IMG/VR virus record: IMGVR_UViG_3300042352_000719
Location: 1-32,587 of that record
DNA: 32,587 nt
Strand: one strand, 5' to 3'
Source of the DNA: a virus
Positions 16,183 through 22,658 of this stretch are shown piece by piece (within the stretch, counting starts at the first letter, position 1; every line of letters starts with the position of its first letter). The notes beneath the pieces were generated by a model. The model saw only the letters and a program-made list of their open reading frames with translations, had not been told where the DNA came from and ran no database searches. A program made the position numbers and the translations under genes.

Positions 16183-17259
16183 ATGATTAAACAAACTTGG
16201 AATATAAGTGAGGATGAAAAAAATAGGATTTTAAATCTTCATGAGAGTGCAACTAAAAGAATGTACTTATCAGAACAAAATGAAGTTGAGCCTACATCCT
16301 ACTATGAAATAGATGGAACCGGATTAAAATTTAAAGTTCGTAACGGTAAATTATACTATGCAATCTTAGACGAAGAATATGGTATGGTAATACCTAAAAT
16401 TTTTATGAATGGTAATATGGAGGATTTTAAAGTTAATCCTAATGATAAAGAATTAATAATGCCAAATAAAGGATTTGAAAATAGCCTTTTAATTACCGAC
16501 GATAAATGGCCGAATATTTCAGCGGCTCAAAATGTTAGACCTCAAGAGTATAGTAATGTTGATTTTAAGTTCATAGGACTTGTATCAGACAAACTTCCAA
16601 AAAAACCAAGAGACCCAAAAATGATTGGTAGACCAATAGTTTTTACTGCTAAAGTACTACGAAGAGAAATAGAAATATTAAAGAGTGAAGGTTATAAAGA
16701 ATCAGAGGATGGTTCAATATCTCCACTTACATATGTTAAAAGAGGTCGTGATGGGATTTATTTGGACTTGTATCCTTCCGCAGGACATACTTCATATTAT
16801 TCAGGAGAACCGGACCCAACACCGGACCCAACACCGGACCCAACACCGGACCCAATACCATTTGAATTAAATATTACAAGTCCATTTAAATTTAATGAGA
16901 CTGATTTAACAGATGAGGCTAAACAAGAATTTAAAGATTTTATCGAATCTGTTAAGGAAAACTACGCAAATGTTCAAGGGGATGTTGAGGTTATATGTTC
17001 TGCATCTATAGATGGACCTCCTGACCAAAAAAGAATTGATTATGATATGAATTTATCTAAAAGAAGAGCTGAGGCAATTGTGTCAATTCTTAAGACTAGT
17101 TTACCGGGAACTAAGTTAAACTTTATCCCTAAAGGTATTGGACAAACAGACCAATTTGCTAAGGGTAAAAAATATCCTAATGTAAAAGATGAAAATGAAA
17201 CAGCTCCTAATAGAAGATTAATTATTAAACTTCCTCAAATAATGAAGCAACAACAATAA
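16183..17259 (+). CDS. Tagged protein with C-terminal OmpA-like domain
   Basis: 358 aa. Residues 1-31 form a helical tag (MIKQTWNISEDEKNRILNLH, then ESATKRMYLSE/Q) nearly identical to the start of the 17777 gene. A unique middle region of about 175 residues follows, then a (Pro-Asp-Pro-Thr)n linker at 210-225, then an OmpA/MotB-like domain (about 226-352). That domain is recognisable by FNETDLTDEAKQEFKDFI, VEVICSASIDG, LSKRRAEAIVSILK and NRRLIIKLP. OmpA-like domains usually bind peptidoglycan non-covalently. No signal peptide or membrane helix is present, so it is not an outer-membrane protein of the phage-infected cell in the usual sense; a virion or injected protein contacting the wall is more likely (inference). 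Confidence 0.8.
   Translation: MIKQTWNISEDEKNRILNLHESATKRMYLSEQNEVEPTSYYEIDGTGLKFKVRNGKLYYAILDEEYGMVIPKIFMNGNMEDFKVNPNDKELIMPNKGFENSLLITDDKWPNISAAQNVRPQEYSNVDFKFIGLVSDKLPKKPRDPKMIGRPIVFTAKVLRREIEILKSEGYKESEDGSISPLTYVKRGRDGIYLDLYPSAGHTSYYSGEPDPTPDPTPDPTPDPIPFELNITSPFKFNETDLTDEAKQEFKDFIESVKENYANVQGDVEVICSASIDGPPDQKRIDYDMNLSKRRAEAIVSILKTSLPGTKLNFIPKGIGQTDQFAKGKKYPNVKDENETAPNRRLIIKLPQIMKQQQ
16810..16857 (+). repeat. Four 12-bp tandem repeats (PDPT linker)
   Basis: Unit ccggacccaaca is repeated four times (the last with one change), encoding Pro-Asp-Pro-Thr. It forms the rigid linker before the OmpA-like domain. The near-perfect identity indicates recent expansion. Confidence 0.9.
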
Positions 17260-17289
17260 AAAAAAGGGTCTTAATAGACCCTTTTTTTT
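17258..17289. terminator. Bidirectional terminator between convergent genes
   Basis: aaaaaaaagggtct (17258-17271) and agacccttttttt (17276 on) form a 14-bp stem with loop taat, flanked by A- and T-tracts, so it works on both strands. It separates the 16183 gene (+) from the 17297-17686 gene (-). Confidence 0.9.
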
Positions 17290-17296
17290 ATTATTC

Positions 17297-17686
17297 TTAA
17301 AATACCTTAATATTAATAATTTTTTTATCGACATAATCATCAAAACAAAAAACCATAACATATTTGTTAGGACTTGGTAAAGTTCCTTTATAAGAAACTG
17401 TTTTCATAGTAACTACTCCGGTTGTCTTGTGTAAAACATATGAATATCCTGTGTAAGAATACTTTTCGTGTAATTCTACATTTAAATCAAATTCGTCAAA
17501 AAATTTAACATTAGTTAAATTAGTGGTATCTATTTTATAGTTATCCATTAATTTTTTAACTGATATGGAATCACGTTTCCATAAATCGTTTAATTCATAA
17601 AAGTCTCCTGCCTCTCTGATAGTAAGTTGACCAAATGATAGATTCGAAATAAAAATAAAAAGAATGATGGTAATTAAGTTTTTCAT
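17297..17686 (-). CDS. Small secreted protein with signal peptide (moron candidate)
   Basis: 129 aa. The N-terminus is a classical Sec signal peptide: MKN, hydrophobic LITIILFIFISNL, then SFG/Q, the cleavage style common in Flavobacteria. The mature part (about 110 aa) is unknown, beta-rich and aromatic (KYSYTGYSYVLHKTTG, KYVMVFCFDDYV), probably periplasmic. The gene is inverted relative to its neighbours, has its own host-type promoter (17712-17743) and a terminator at its end. That is the layout of a moron, an independently expressed host-modifying gene. An action at the cell envelope, for example blocking a second phage, is plausible but unproven. Confidence 0.72.
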   Translation of the reverse strand: MKNLITIILFIFISNLSFGQLTIREAGDFYELNDLWKRDSISVKKLMDNYKIDTTNLTNVKFFDEFDLNVELHEKYSYTGYSYVLHKTTGVVTMKTVSYKGTLPSPNKYVMVFCFDDYVDKKIINIKVF

Positions 17687-17711
17687 ATGTGTAGATGTTT
17701 TAATATTTGTA

Positions 17712-17743
17712 CAAATATAAATATTTTTTAATTACCTACAAAA
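17712..17743 (-). promoter_or_regulatory. Bacteroidetes-type host promoter
   Basis: On the minus strand: TTTTG (17743-17739), exactly 19 nt, TATATTTG (17719-17712). This matches the Bacteroidetes sigma consensus TTTG / TAnnTTTG with normal spacing. Transcription should start about 7 nt downstream, leaving a leader of roughly 20 nt before the ATG at 17686. The same elements with the same spacing occur at 19562-19593 and, with TATCTTTG, at 22117-22147. Confidence 0.75.
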
Positions 17744-17753
17744 CTTTTTGGTT

Positions 17754-17763
17754 ATATTTATTA
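17754..17763 (+). promoter_or_regulatory. Candidate late promoter, 23 nt before ATG
   Basis: ATATTTATTA begins 23 nt before the ATG at 17777. It lies back-to-back with the minus-strand host-type promoter in the same 90-bp gap, so early (minus) and late (plus) transcription would diverge here. Confidence 0.5.
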
Positions 17764-17776
17764 TAAAATAGTTGAA

Positions 17777-19300
17777 ATGATTAAACAAACATGGAATATA
17801 GACGAAGACGAAAGAAATAGGATATTAAATCTTCACGAGAGTGCAACTAAAAACTTATATTTAATTAAGGAACAACAGGTTAAGATTGGTGAAAAAATAA
17901 CTACAACAGATAAAAATTTTGAGTTGGATAAAAAATCATTTCCTGCCGGATTTTATTCTATTAACAAATTGGGTGAAGGTAAAAAAGATTTGGACGCTAA
18001 ATTACAGGAGATTGCTCAATTTGCACAAGAAAATAATGGTAGTCAAGTTAATATTCAGATTGAGGTTGGTGAATCTAAAGTAACTAATTTTGACAATGAA
18101 TTAAAAAAAACTTTGGCTCAAGGAGAACTTGCAAAATTAAGAGGCCAAAAATTACAAGAATATTTAACTAACTATTTCCAAGGATTAGTTGAATCAAAGT
18201 ATTTGACTACAATGCCAAATATACCAACCCCTCAAACAAATGTTGAGCTTGGTACTCAAAAACACGATTATATTAGAGGTACAGATAATCCTAAAGACCC
18301 TAAGTATTTGGATGACCAGTATGTTAAATTTATTATTACATTATCCTCAACTAAAAAAGAGGATGTTTATGGTTGTTTAGTTGATTTAACTATTGATGTA
18401 AGTTACTACGGTCAGAAAGATTCAAAATTCCCTTGTAGAGGTGGTCACTATTGTGATAATGCAAAATTTGAAGTATTTTTAGCTAGTACATCAATAGGGA
18501 TTGCAGATTTAAATAATTCAGAATGTAGAGAAAAAGTATTAAAAGATAGGACAGCTTGTGATAGAACCGCAAAACTTACCGTTACTAACGATATGGTTCA
18601 AAAAATAATTTCTGACCCAAATTGGAATCAAAAAACTTTAATATTATCAACAAGATGTATATCAAGTGCTAATTGTCATACATCCATTCAAGAAGTTAAA
18701 ATTGTTAATGGGGAAGGTGTTGTTGTGTATCATGGTTGTGTTAACCCTCAATCTGCAAGAGGTAACACATCTCAAAAAATATTAGCAGTTTTAGATAAAT
18801 GTGGTAAACCGATTGAGGGGTCAATCGACGATAATGTTAGTCCTGATGAGATGAAAGCGTTATCTGATGAGGTTAAGGTAAATGATAGTAAAAAGGTGTT
18901 AGAGATTGCAAATACTGAAGGATTTAATGTTGGTCCAAATTTAGGTATAAACATAGGAATAGTGACAAATAATTGGTATGAACTAACAGATTTAAAGATG
19001 GGTAATAATATTTTAACCGGAACGTTTAAAATTAAAAAGGCCGCTTATTATGGAACGTTTGTTAACCCTTTAGGTGATGGTAGAAATCGTACTTTTAAAT
19101 TTAATATAGGTGATACAGTAAAAATTAATTATCCGGTAATGACTGCTAATATACCACAAAATAAATTAGATAAATTTTTATCAAAAAAATTAATGTATAA
19201 AATCGAAAATTTTGATGGATACTTTGTTATGACTGAATTTAAATATGATGGGAATACATATCCAAGTGGTATTGTTATAACACCAACTACCGAACAGTAG
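17777..19300 (+). CDS. Tagged protein with divergent OmpA-like domain
   Basis: 507 aa. Residues 1-32 repeat the tag of the 16183 gene (MIKQTWNIDEDERNRILNLH, then ESATKNLYLIKE/Q). Residues about 50-195 look like a diverged OmpA-like fold: FPAGFYSINKLGEGKKDLDA, an amphipathic helix, VNIQIEVGESKV, and LAKLRGQKLQEYLTNYF in place of the usual N-L-S-x-x-R-A helix. The central part has several Cys residues (GCLVDL, PCRGGHYCDNA, TRCISSANCHTS), and the C-terminal third is beta-rich and unrecognised. It is a paralogue of the 16183 gene at least in the tag. The last 14 nt overlap the 3' end of the lipoprotein gene on the other strand. Confidence 0.72.
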   Translation: MIKQTWNIDEDERNRILNLHESATKNLYLIKEQQVKIGEKITTTDKNFELDKKSFPAGFYSINKLGEGKKDLDAKLQEIAQFAQENNGSQVNIQIEVGESKVTNFDNELKKTLAQGELAKLRGQKLQEYLTNYFQGLVESKYLTTMPNIPTPQTNVELGTQKHDYIRGTDNPKDPKYLDDQYVKFIITLSSTKKEDVYGCLVDLTIDVSYYGQKDSKFPCRGGHYCDNAKFEVFLASTSIGIADLNNSECREKVLKDRTACDRTAKLTVTNDMVQKIISDPNWNQKTLILSTRCISSANCHTSIQEVKIVNGEGVVVYHGCVNPQSARGNTSQKILAVLDKCGKPIEGSIDDNVSPDEMKALSDEVKVNDSKKVLEIANTEGFNVGPNLGINIGIVTNNWYELTDLKMGNNILTGTFKIKKAAYYGTFVNPLGDGRNRTFKFNIGDTVKINYPVMTANIPQNKLDKFLSKKLMYKIENFDGYFVMTEFKYDGNTYPSGIVITPTTEQ

Positions 19301-19544
19301 TGGTGTCATAAACAACAATAATAGTGTCCTTAGTCATTAATTTAAGGTCTTCATCAGGTATAGAATTAACAAAATTTTTAGTGTAATTTTTTAGAAAATT
19401 TTTCTTTTTTGATTTTCTTATTAATTTTGCTTCTAATTTGCTCTCTTGATACATTTTTTCTGTCATGGGAACTTGGAATTCTTTTGAAGACACACAAGAA
19501 GTCATTAAGATGATGATTGAGATAAGTAAGAATATTTTTTTCAT
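19287..19544 (-). CDS. Small lipoprotein (moron candidate)
   Basis: 85 aa. The N-terminus is a lipoprotein signal: MKK, hydrophobic IFLLISIIILM, then TSC with Cys17 as the lipidation site. Residues after the Cys (VSSKEF) lack the acidic run typical of surface-exported Bacteroidetes lipoproteins, so a periplasm-facing anchor is more likely. The mature part is very basic in the middle (KLIRKSKKKNF), with a hydrophobic end (TIIVVYDTTTV). It has a strong host-type promoter and lies opposite to the late genes. Small phage lipoproteins made early often block superinfection; that role here is inference. Stop region overlaps the 17777 gene by 14 nt. Confidence 0.72.
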   Translation of the reverse strand: MKKIFLLISIIILMTSCVSSKEFQVPMTEKMYQESKLEAKLIRKSKKKNFLKNYTKNFVNSIPDEDLKLMTKDTIIVVYDTTTVR

Positions 19545-19561
19545 AATTTATAAATTTTCTA

Positions 19562-19593
19562 CAAATATAAATAGTTTTTACTACACTGCAAAA
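19562..19593 (-). promoter_or_regulatory. Bacteroidetes-type host promoter
   Basis: On the minus strand: TTTTG (19593-19589), 19 nt, TATATTTG (19569-19562); the ATG of the lipoprotein gene follows at 19544. The core elements and spacing are identical to those at 17712-17743. Confidence 0.75.
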
Positions 19594-19604
19594 TTTTTTC
19601 ACAT

Positions 19605-19612
19605 ATATTTAT
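19605..19612 (+). promoter_or_regulatory. Possible late promoter with about 100-nt leader
   Basis: ATATTTAT starts 112 nt before the ATG at 19717, much farther than elsewhere. If used, the message would have a leader of about 100 nt that contains a small hairpin (agtca 19639-19643 with tgact 19647-19651). No ORF or tRNA is seen in 19613-19716. A weaker TATTATAA lies close to the ATG and may be the real start signal. Confidence 0.35.
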
Positions 19613-19716
19613 TCATAGATTTTAGATTATTGGTCCCGAGTCATTTTGACTTTTGAGTATTCACGGACACGAAGGTATCAGTAACATAGTCATTAACTAT
19701 TATAAAATTAAGTAAA

Positions 19717-20685
19717 ATGAATTACACAACTGCGGTGAGCAAACCAAACGCTCACATCACAAAGAAAAAATCGCGTCTAAAAATCTACAATGGACACGTA
19801 GTCTTCATGGAAGACCAAGACAATTTCGAATTCGAAATTCATAACCCAACAAGAAAAACAGTACTTTGTAAAATTAAATTGAACGGAGATTATATCTCTC
19901 AAAGTGGTTTAGTTTTAAGACCGGGTGAAAGAATCTTTTTAGAGAGGTTTTTAGACACTAATAATAAATTTCAGTTCAGTACCTACTCTGTTAATAATAC
20001 TTCCGAAAATCAATCGGCAATATCGTTAAACGGGGATGTTAGGGTAGAGTTCTATGATGAAAAGATTGTTCACACAAATAATCTTAATCTAAACCATTCC
20101 GGTACATATCGTCCATGGGCGAATAATGTATTGTGTGGAAATTTAAATCACACAGGTGGGTATGTTTCTCCAACAACATTTACAACTAATACCTCAAGTT
20201 TGATTGGAGGTTCAAATGCATACTATACTAATACATCATCAGTTGATTTAAGTATACCTCGTACTCGTTCCAAAAAATCAATTGAAACCGGTAGAGTTGA
20301 GAAAGGAGAGAAATCTAATCAAAATTTCCAAAACTCATATGAGGAATTTAATTCTTACACTTCTCATCAGATATTGTATAAGATACAACCACTAACAACT
20401 AAAAATAAGACATCTCAGGATATCAGACAATATTGTGAAGAATGTAATACAAAAGTAAAATCTAATTTTAAATTTTGTCCAACTTGTGGTAATGATTTAA
20501 CAAAACTGAAAGAAACTAAAATTAAATACACTGATGGGTTGGGAATAAAAGTTAATGGACGTTCTTTGATAATGACCACATTTAAAACAACCTTAGATAA
20601 ATTGATTGAGAAAAATGAAGGTAAGACAATTGTGATTCACAAACCTTCATTATCAGAAGAATTTATTAGAGCGATAATATATTAA
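19717..20685 (+). CDS. Zinc-ribbon protein with virus-type N-terminal beta domain
   Basis: 322 aa. Residues about 20-95 form a beta-rich domain (LKIYNGHVVFMEDQDNFEFE, NGDYISQSGLVLRPGERIFL, ERFLDTNNKFQF) of a type I recall from structural proteins of large phages and giant viruses. The middle (about 100-220) is Asn/Ser/Thr-rich and probably flexible. A zinc ribbon follows: Cys240-x2-Cys243-x10-Cys254-x2-Cys257. The C-terminal 60 residues are a mixed fold with a helix. This suggests a virion or host-interacting protein with a metal-stabilised module; no enzyme activity is indicated. It ends at a strong bidirectional terminator. Confidence 0.65.
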   Translation: MNYTTAVSKPNAHITKKKSRLKIYNGHVVFMEDQDNFEFEIHNPTRKTVLCKIKLNGDYISQSGLVLRPGERIFLERFLDTNNKFQFSTYSVNNTSENQSAISLNGDVRVEFYDEKIVHTNNLNLNHSGTYRPWANNVLCGNLNHTGGYVSPTTFTTNTSSLIGGSNAYYTNTSSVDLSIPRTRSKKSIETGRVEKGEKSNQNFQNSYEEFNSYTSHQILYKIQPLTTKNKTSQDIRQYCEECNTKVKSNFKFCPTCGNDLTKLKETKIKYTDGLGIKVNGRSLIMTTFKTTLDKLIEKNEGKTIVIHKPSLSEEFIRAIIY

Positions 20686-20720
20686 AAAAAAAAAAAGGTC
20701 CCGTGAGACCTTTTTTTTTT
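20684..20720. terminator. Bidirectional terminator between convergent genes
   Basis: A 13-A tract then ggtc (20697-20700), loop ccgtga, gacc (20707-20710) and 10 T. The A and T tracts extend the 4-bp GC stem to about 14 bp and allow termination from both sides. Confidence 0.85.
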
Positions 20721-20958
20721 ATTCTATAACTTCATCATTACTTGATATCTTTTTATGAAGAACTCTTAACGCTTTTGATACTACTTCTGTTTCTTGCATT
20801 GTAAATAATCGAGTATTGTGAACATAGTGTAATGACTGTGTTAATAAATAAAAAGATTGTTCTATTGTCATTTCATCAATTAGAATATCAACATCTTCAG
20901 GTTTATTATACCCTACACTGTCAAATAATAACCCCATTGGTTGTCTTTCTTGTTCCAT
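20719..20958 (-). CDS. Small hypothetical protein
   Basis: 79 aa, not recognised. It is acidic, with a central helix-rich segment (EDVDILIDEMTIEQSFYLLT, then HYVHNTRLFTMQETEVVSKALRVLHKK) and no signal or membrane segment. The size and composition suit a small cytoplasmic protein. It is divergent from the 20997 gene over a 38-bp gap with a TATATTTATT box. No convincing host-type promoter is seen on the minus strand, unlike the other small minus-strand genes in this region. Its stop codon overlaps the T-tract of the terminator. Confidence 0.6.
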   Translation of the reverse strand: MEQERQPMGLLFDSVGYNKPEDVDILIDEMTIEQSFYLLTQSLHYVHNTRLFTMQETEVVSKALRVLHKKISSNDEVIE

Positions 20959-20972
20959 TATTCTTTAATTGT

Positions 20973-20981
20973 ATATTTATT
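20973..20981 (+). promoter_or_regulatory. Candidate late promoter, 24 nt before ATG
   Basis: ATATTTATT begins 24 nt before the ATG at 20997, in the gap between divergent genes; on the minus strand it reads AATAAATAT. Confidence 0.5.
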
Positions 20982-20996
20982 GTTAATTGAAAATAT

Positions 20997-21683
20997 ATGA
21001 AAAAGAATAAGATTAGTGAAGCAACCAGTTCCGGAAATTCAGGTTCAATTAAAGTTCCAATAGTACTAGCGCCTCAAATTTGGGAAAAAAAACAATTAGG
21101 ACCTTTTACTGATGATGTGTACAAATATACGAATGCGGAATTAGCGTATGAAGAGGCTGATGGGGATTTTAAAGAAACACCACAAAAACGAAAAGAAATT
21201 GAAAATAGAACAATAAAAATATCTAAATTATTAATGAAACAAAAGAAAGATTACCGAGGACAAAATGATGAAGAAGGTTCTGCGGTTAATCCAACTATGG
21301 ATGGATTACCATTGAAAGAAGATTTATTAAGAGAAGATTTAGCGGTTTGGTTTGGTACTAAAAAGAAACCTAAAGGGTCTAAACAACCAAAAGGTCCTTG
21401 GGTTAATATTTGTCGTAAAGTTGACGGAAAACATCCTCCATGTGGTCGACCTGATGCAAGCCCAAAAAGTTATCCAAAATGTCGAGCAGCCGGAGTTGCT
21501 GGAAAAATGAGTGATAGTCAAAAAAAATCTGCTTGTTCACAAAAACGTAGAGAAGAAAAGAAAGACCCTAAAATTGGTAAAGGTAACAAACCAACTATGG
21601 TTAGTTATAAACCAAAAAAACCTCAAAACGAATCGTTAAGAGGTTTAATCATCAAAGTAATTAAGGAACAATATAAAAATTAA
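20997..21683 (+). CDS. DUF5872-like protein with C-terminal EQ tag
   Basis: 228 aa. Residues about 106-185 match the DUF5872-type pattern: LREDLAVWFGTKKKPKGSKQ, PWVNICRKVDGKHPPCGRP, SYPKCRAAGVAGKMSDSQKK and ACSQKRREEK, with conserved cysteines and many basic residues. I know this family from phages and giant viruses; function unknown. The N-terminus has KISE/A at residues 5-8, and the C-terminus ends with ESLRGLIIKVIKEQ plus three residues. That resembles the helical EQ-ending tag seen at the N-termini of other proteins here, but at the opposite end. The high basic charge would suit a DNA-associated internal head protein (inference). Its stop abuts the stop of the opposing gene with no gap. 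Confidence 0.7.
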   Translation: MKKNKISEATSSGNSGSIKVPIVLAPQIWEKKQLGPFTDDVYKYTNAELAYEEADGDFKETPQKRKEIENRTIKISKLLMKQKKDYRGQNDEEGSAVNPTMDGLPLKEDLLREDLAVWFGTKKKPKGSKQPKGPWVNICRKVDGKHPPCGRPDASPKSYPKCRAAGVAGKMSDSQKKSACSQKRREEKKDPKIGKGNKPTMVSYKPKKPQNESLRGLIIKVIKEQYKN

Positions 21684-22094
21684 TTAGGTTAGTCTTTCAA
21701 GTATTGTGGTTAACGAATGTTTAATTTGACTTTTAATTTCAGTTTCAAATTCTAATCGTAAAGATTCTACTTTATTGTCAAACATATTGTTTAACTTATC
21801 TGAAATAATTTGAGTTAAGTTAACATCATAATTGTAAACGTGATTGGTAATGTTAATTCTATTGTTGGATAAAACAATGAACACACCTAAAGAATCATTT
21901 TTGATGTATCTTTTCTGAGATAATGGTGCAATTAAAAAAGTCGAATCCGGATGTGATATTAATTTTCTACAAATTGCGGAGGACTTAATTTCATTTGCAT
22001 CAACAGACGACATATTAGTTCTTGATATGCTTTTGAATTTTAAGTAAATTCTTAAACATAATCTCTTAAATAATCTTTTGAAATATCTTCTCAT
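21684..22094 (-). CDS. Early-type hypothetical protein
   Basis: 136 aa, not recognised by name. A strongly basic start (MRRYFKRLFKRLCLRIYLKF) could be an amphipathic membrane- or nucleic-acid-binding helix. Next comes a compact domain (ICRKLISHPDSTFLIAPLSQ, KRYIKN, LGVFIVLSNNRINITNHVYN) and a helical end. It has a host-type promoter, so it is probably expressed early while its neighbours are late. It is the first gene after the terminator of the 28391-22197 operon and ends exactly where the opposing 20997 gene ends (TAATTA shared). Confidence 0.65.
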   Translation of the reverse strand: MRRYFKRLFKRLCLRIYLKFKSISRTNMSSVDANEIKSSAICRKLISHPDSTFLIAPLSQKRYIKNDSLGVFIVLSNNRINITNHVYNYDVNLTQIISDKLNNMFDNKVESLRLEFETEIKSQIKHSLTTILERLT

Positions 22095-22116
22095 TGTTTA
22101 GTGTTTTTTAACACCA

Positions 22117-22147
22117 CAAAGATAATCATATTTTTGAAAATACCAAA
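22117..22147 (-). promoter_or_regulatory. Bacteroidetes-type host promoter
   Basis: On the minus strand: TTTG (22147-22144), 19 nt, TATCTTTG (22124-22117). The -33 element lies at the end of the T-tract of the preceding terminator, so a stop and a restart of transcription are directly joined. The ATG follows at 22094. Confidence 0.7.
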
Positions 22148-22189
22148 AAAAAAAACAATTAAAATAAAACCCCCGAGATTGGAGGTTTT
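22145..22189 (-). terminator. Terminator of the minus-strand structural operon
   Basis: Minus-strand stem of 9 bp (aaaacctcc, 22189-22181, with gggggtttt, 22174-22166; one G-U pair) with loop aatctc, followed by a T-rich run and 11 T. It lies 8 nt past the stop of the 22197-22658 gene. Confidence 0.8.
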
Positions 22190-22196
22190 TTATTAG

Positions 22197-22658
22197 TTAA
22201 CAGTAAGGAGATGAACACCTTTTTTTTCCGTCCAATCCGGGTTTGGTTCCCTTACATACTTGAACTGCATATCCATTTGCGTAAGCGGAAGGGTAAACAT
22301 CAAATTTTGACTTAGCAGCAGCTTTACCTCTTGTACATAATTTGGTACCTGTTTTCTTTTCACCTTCACTAATGTCTTCGTAATCGATATATTCTTTTTT
22401 TGTCTCGTTCATTAAGAAATCAAATACTTGGTCCATATTATTTTTAGCTTCAGTTACGTGGTCATCCGCCCAATCATGTCCCCCTTCATTAATAATTTCA
22501 TCAATTTGTTGAGGGTCCATTTCTAACAATATTTCACATTGTCTTTTAATTTGTTGTAGATTACTAAAAAACATATAATCGGCAACTTCTTGTTCTTTAA
22601 GAACTTTTTTTACAATTCTGTTTAAATCAGATTCTGTTATTTTAACTATTTTTTTCAT
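22197..22658 (-). CDS. Tagged small protein with YPSAYAN Cys-basic module
   Basis: 153 aa. Residues 1-23 form an amphipathic helical tag ending VLKE/Q (TESDLNRIVKKVLKEQ at 8-23), matching the 4440 gene tag. The middle is helical and acidic. The C-terminal about 50 residues carry KLCTRGKAAAKSKF, DVYPSAYANGYAVQVCKG and a Cys/Lys end, a module I recall as recurrent in phage genomes but without known function. The tag plus basic Cys-rich cargo layout suggests a protein carried in the virion (inference). It is the last gene of the structural operon; its ATG shares one base with the previous stop and it is closed by a terminator. Confidence 0.68.
   Translation of the reverse strand: MKKIVKITESDLNRIVKKVLKEQEVADYMFFSNLQQIKRQCEILLEMDPQQIDEIINEGGHDWADDHVTEAKNNMDQVFDFLMNETKKEYIDYEDISEGEKKTGTKLCTRGKAAAKSKFDVYPSAYANGYAVQVCKGTKPGLDGKKRCSSPYC

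Noticed and set aside
19378-19656. Overlapping ORFs on both strands around the lipoprotein gene
   Set aside because: They shadow a gene with a clear lipoprotein signal and promoter and show no domain or start signal of their own.
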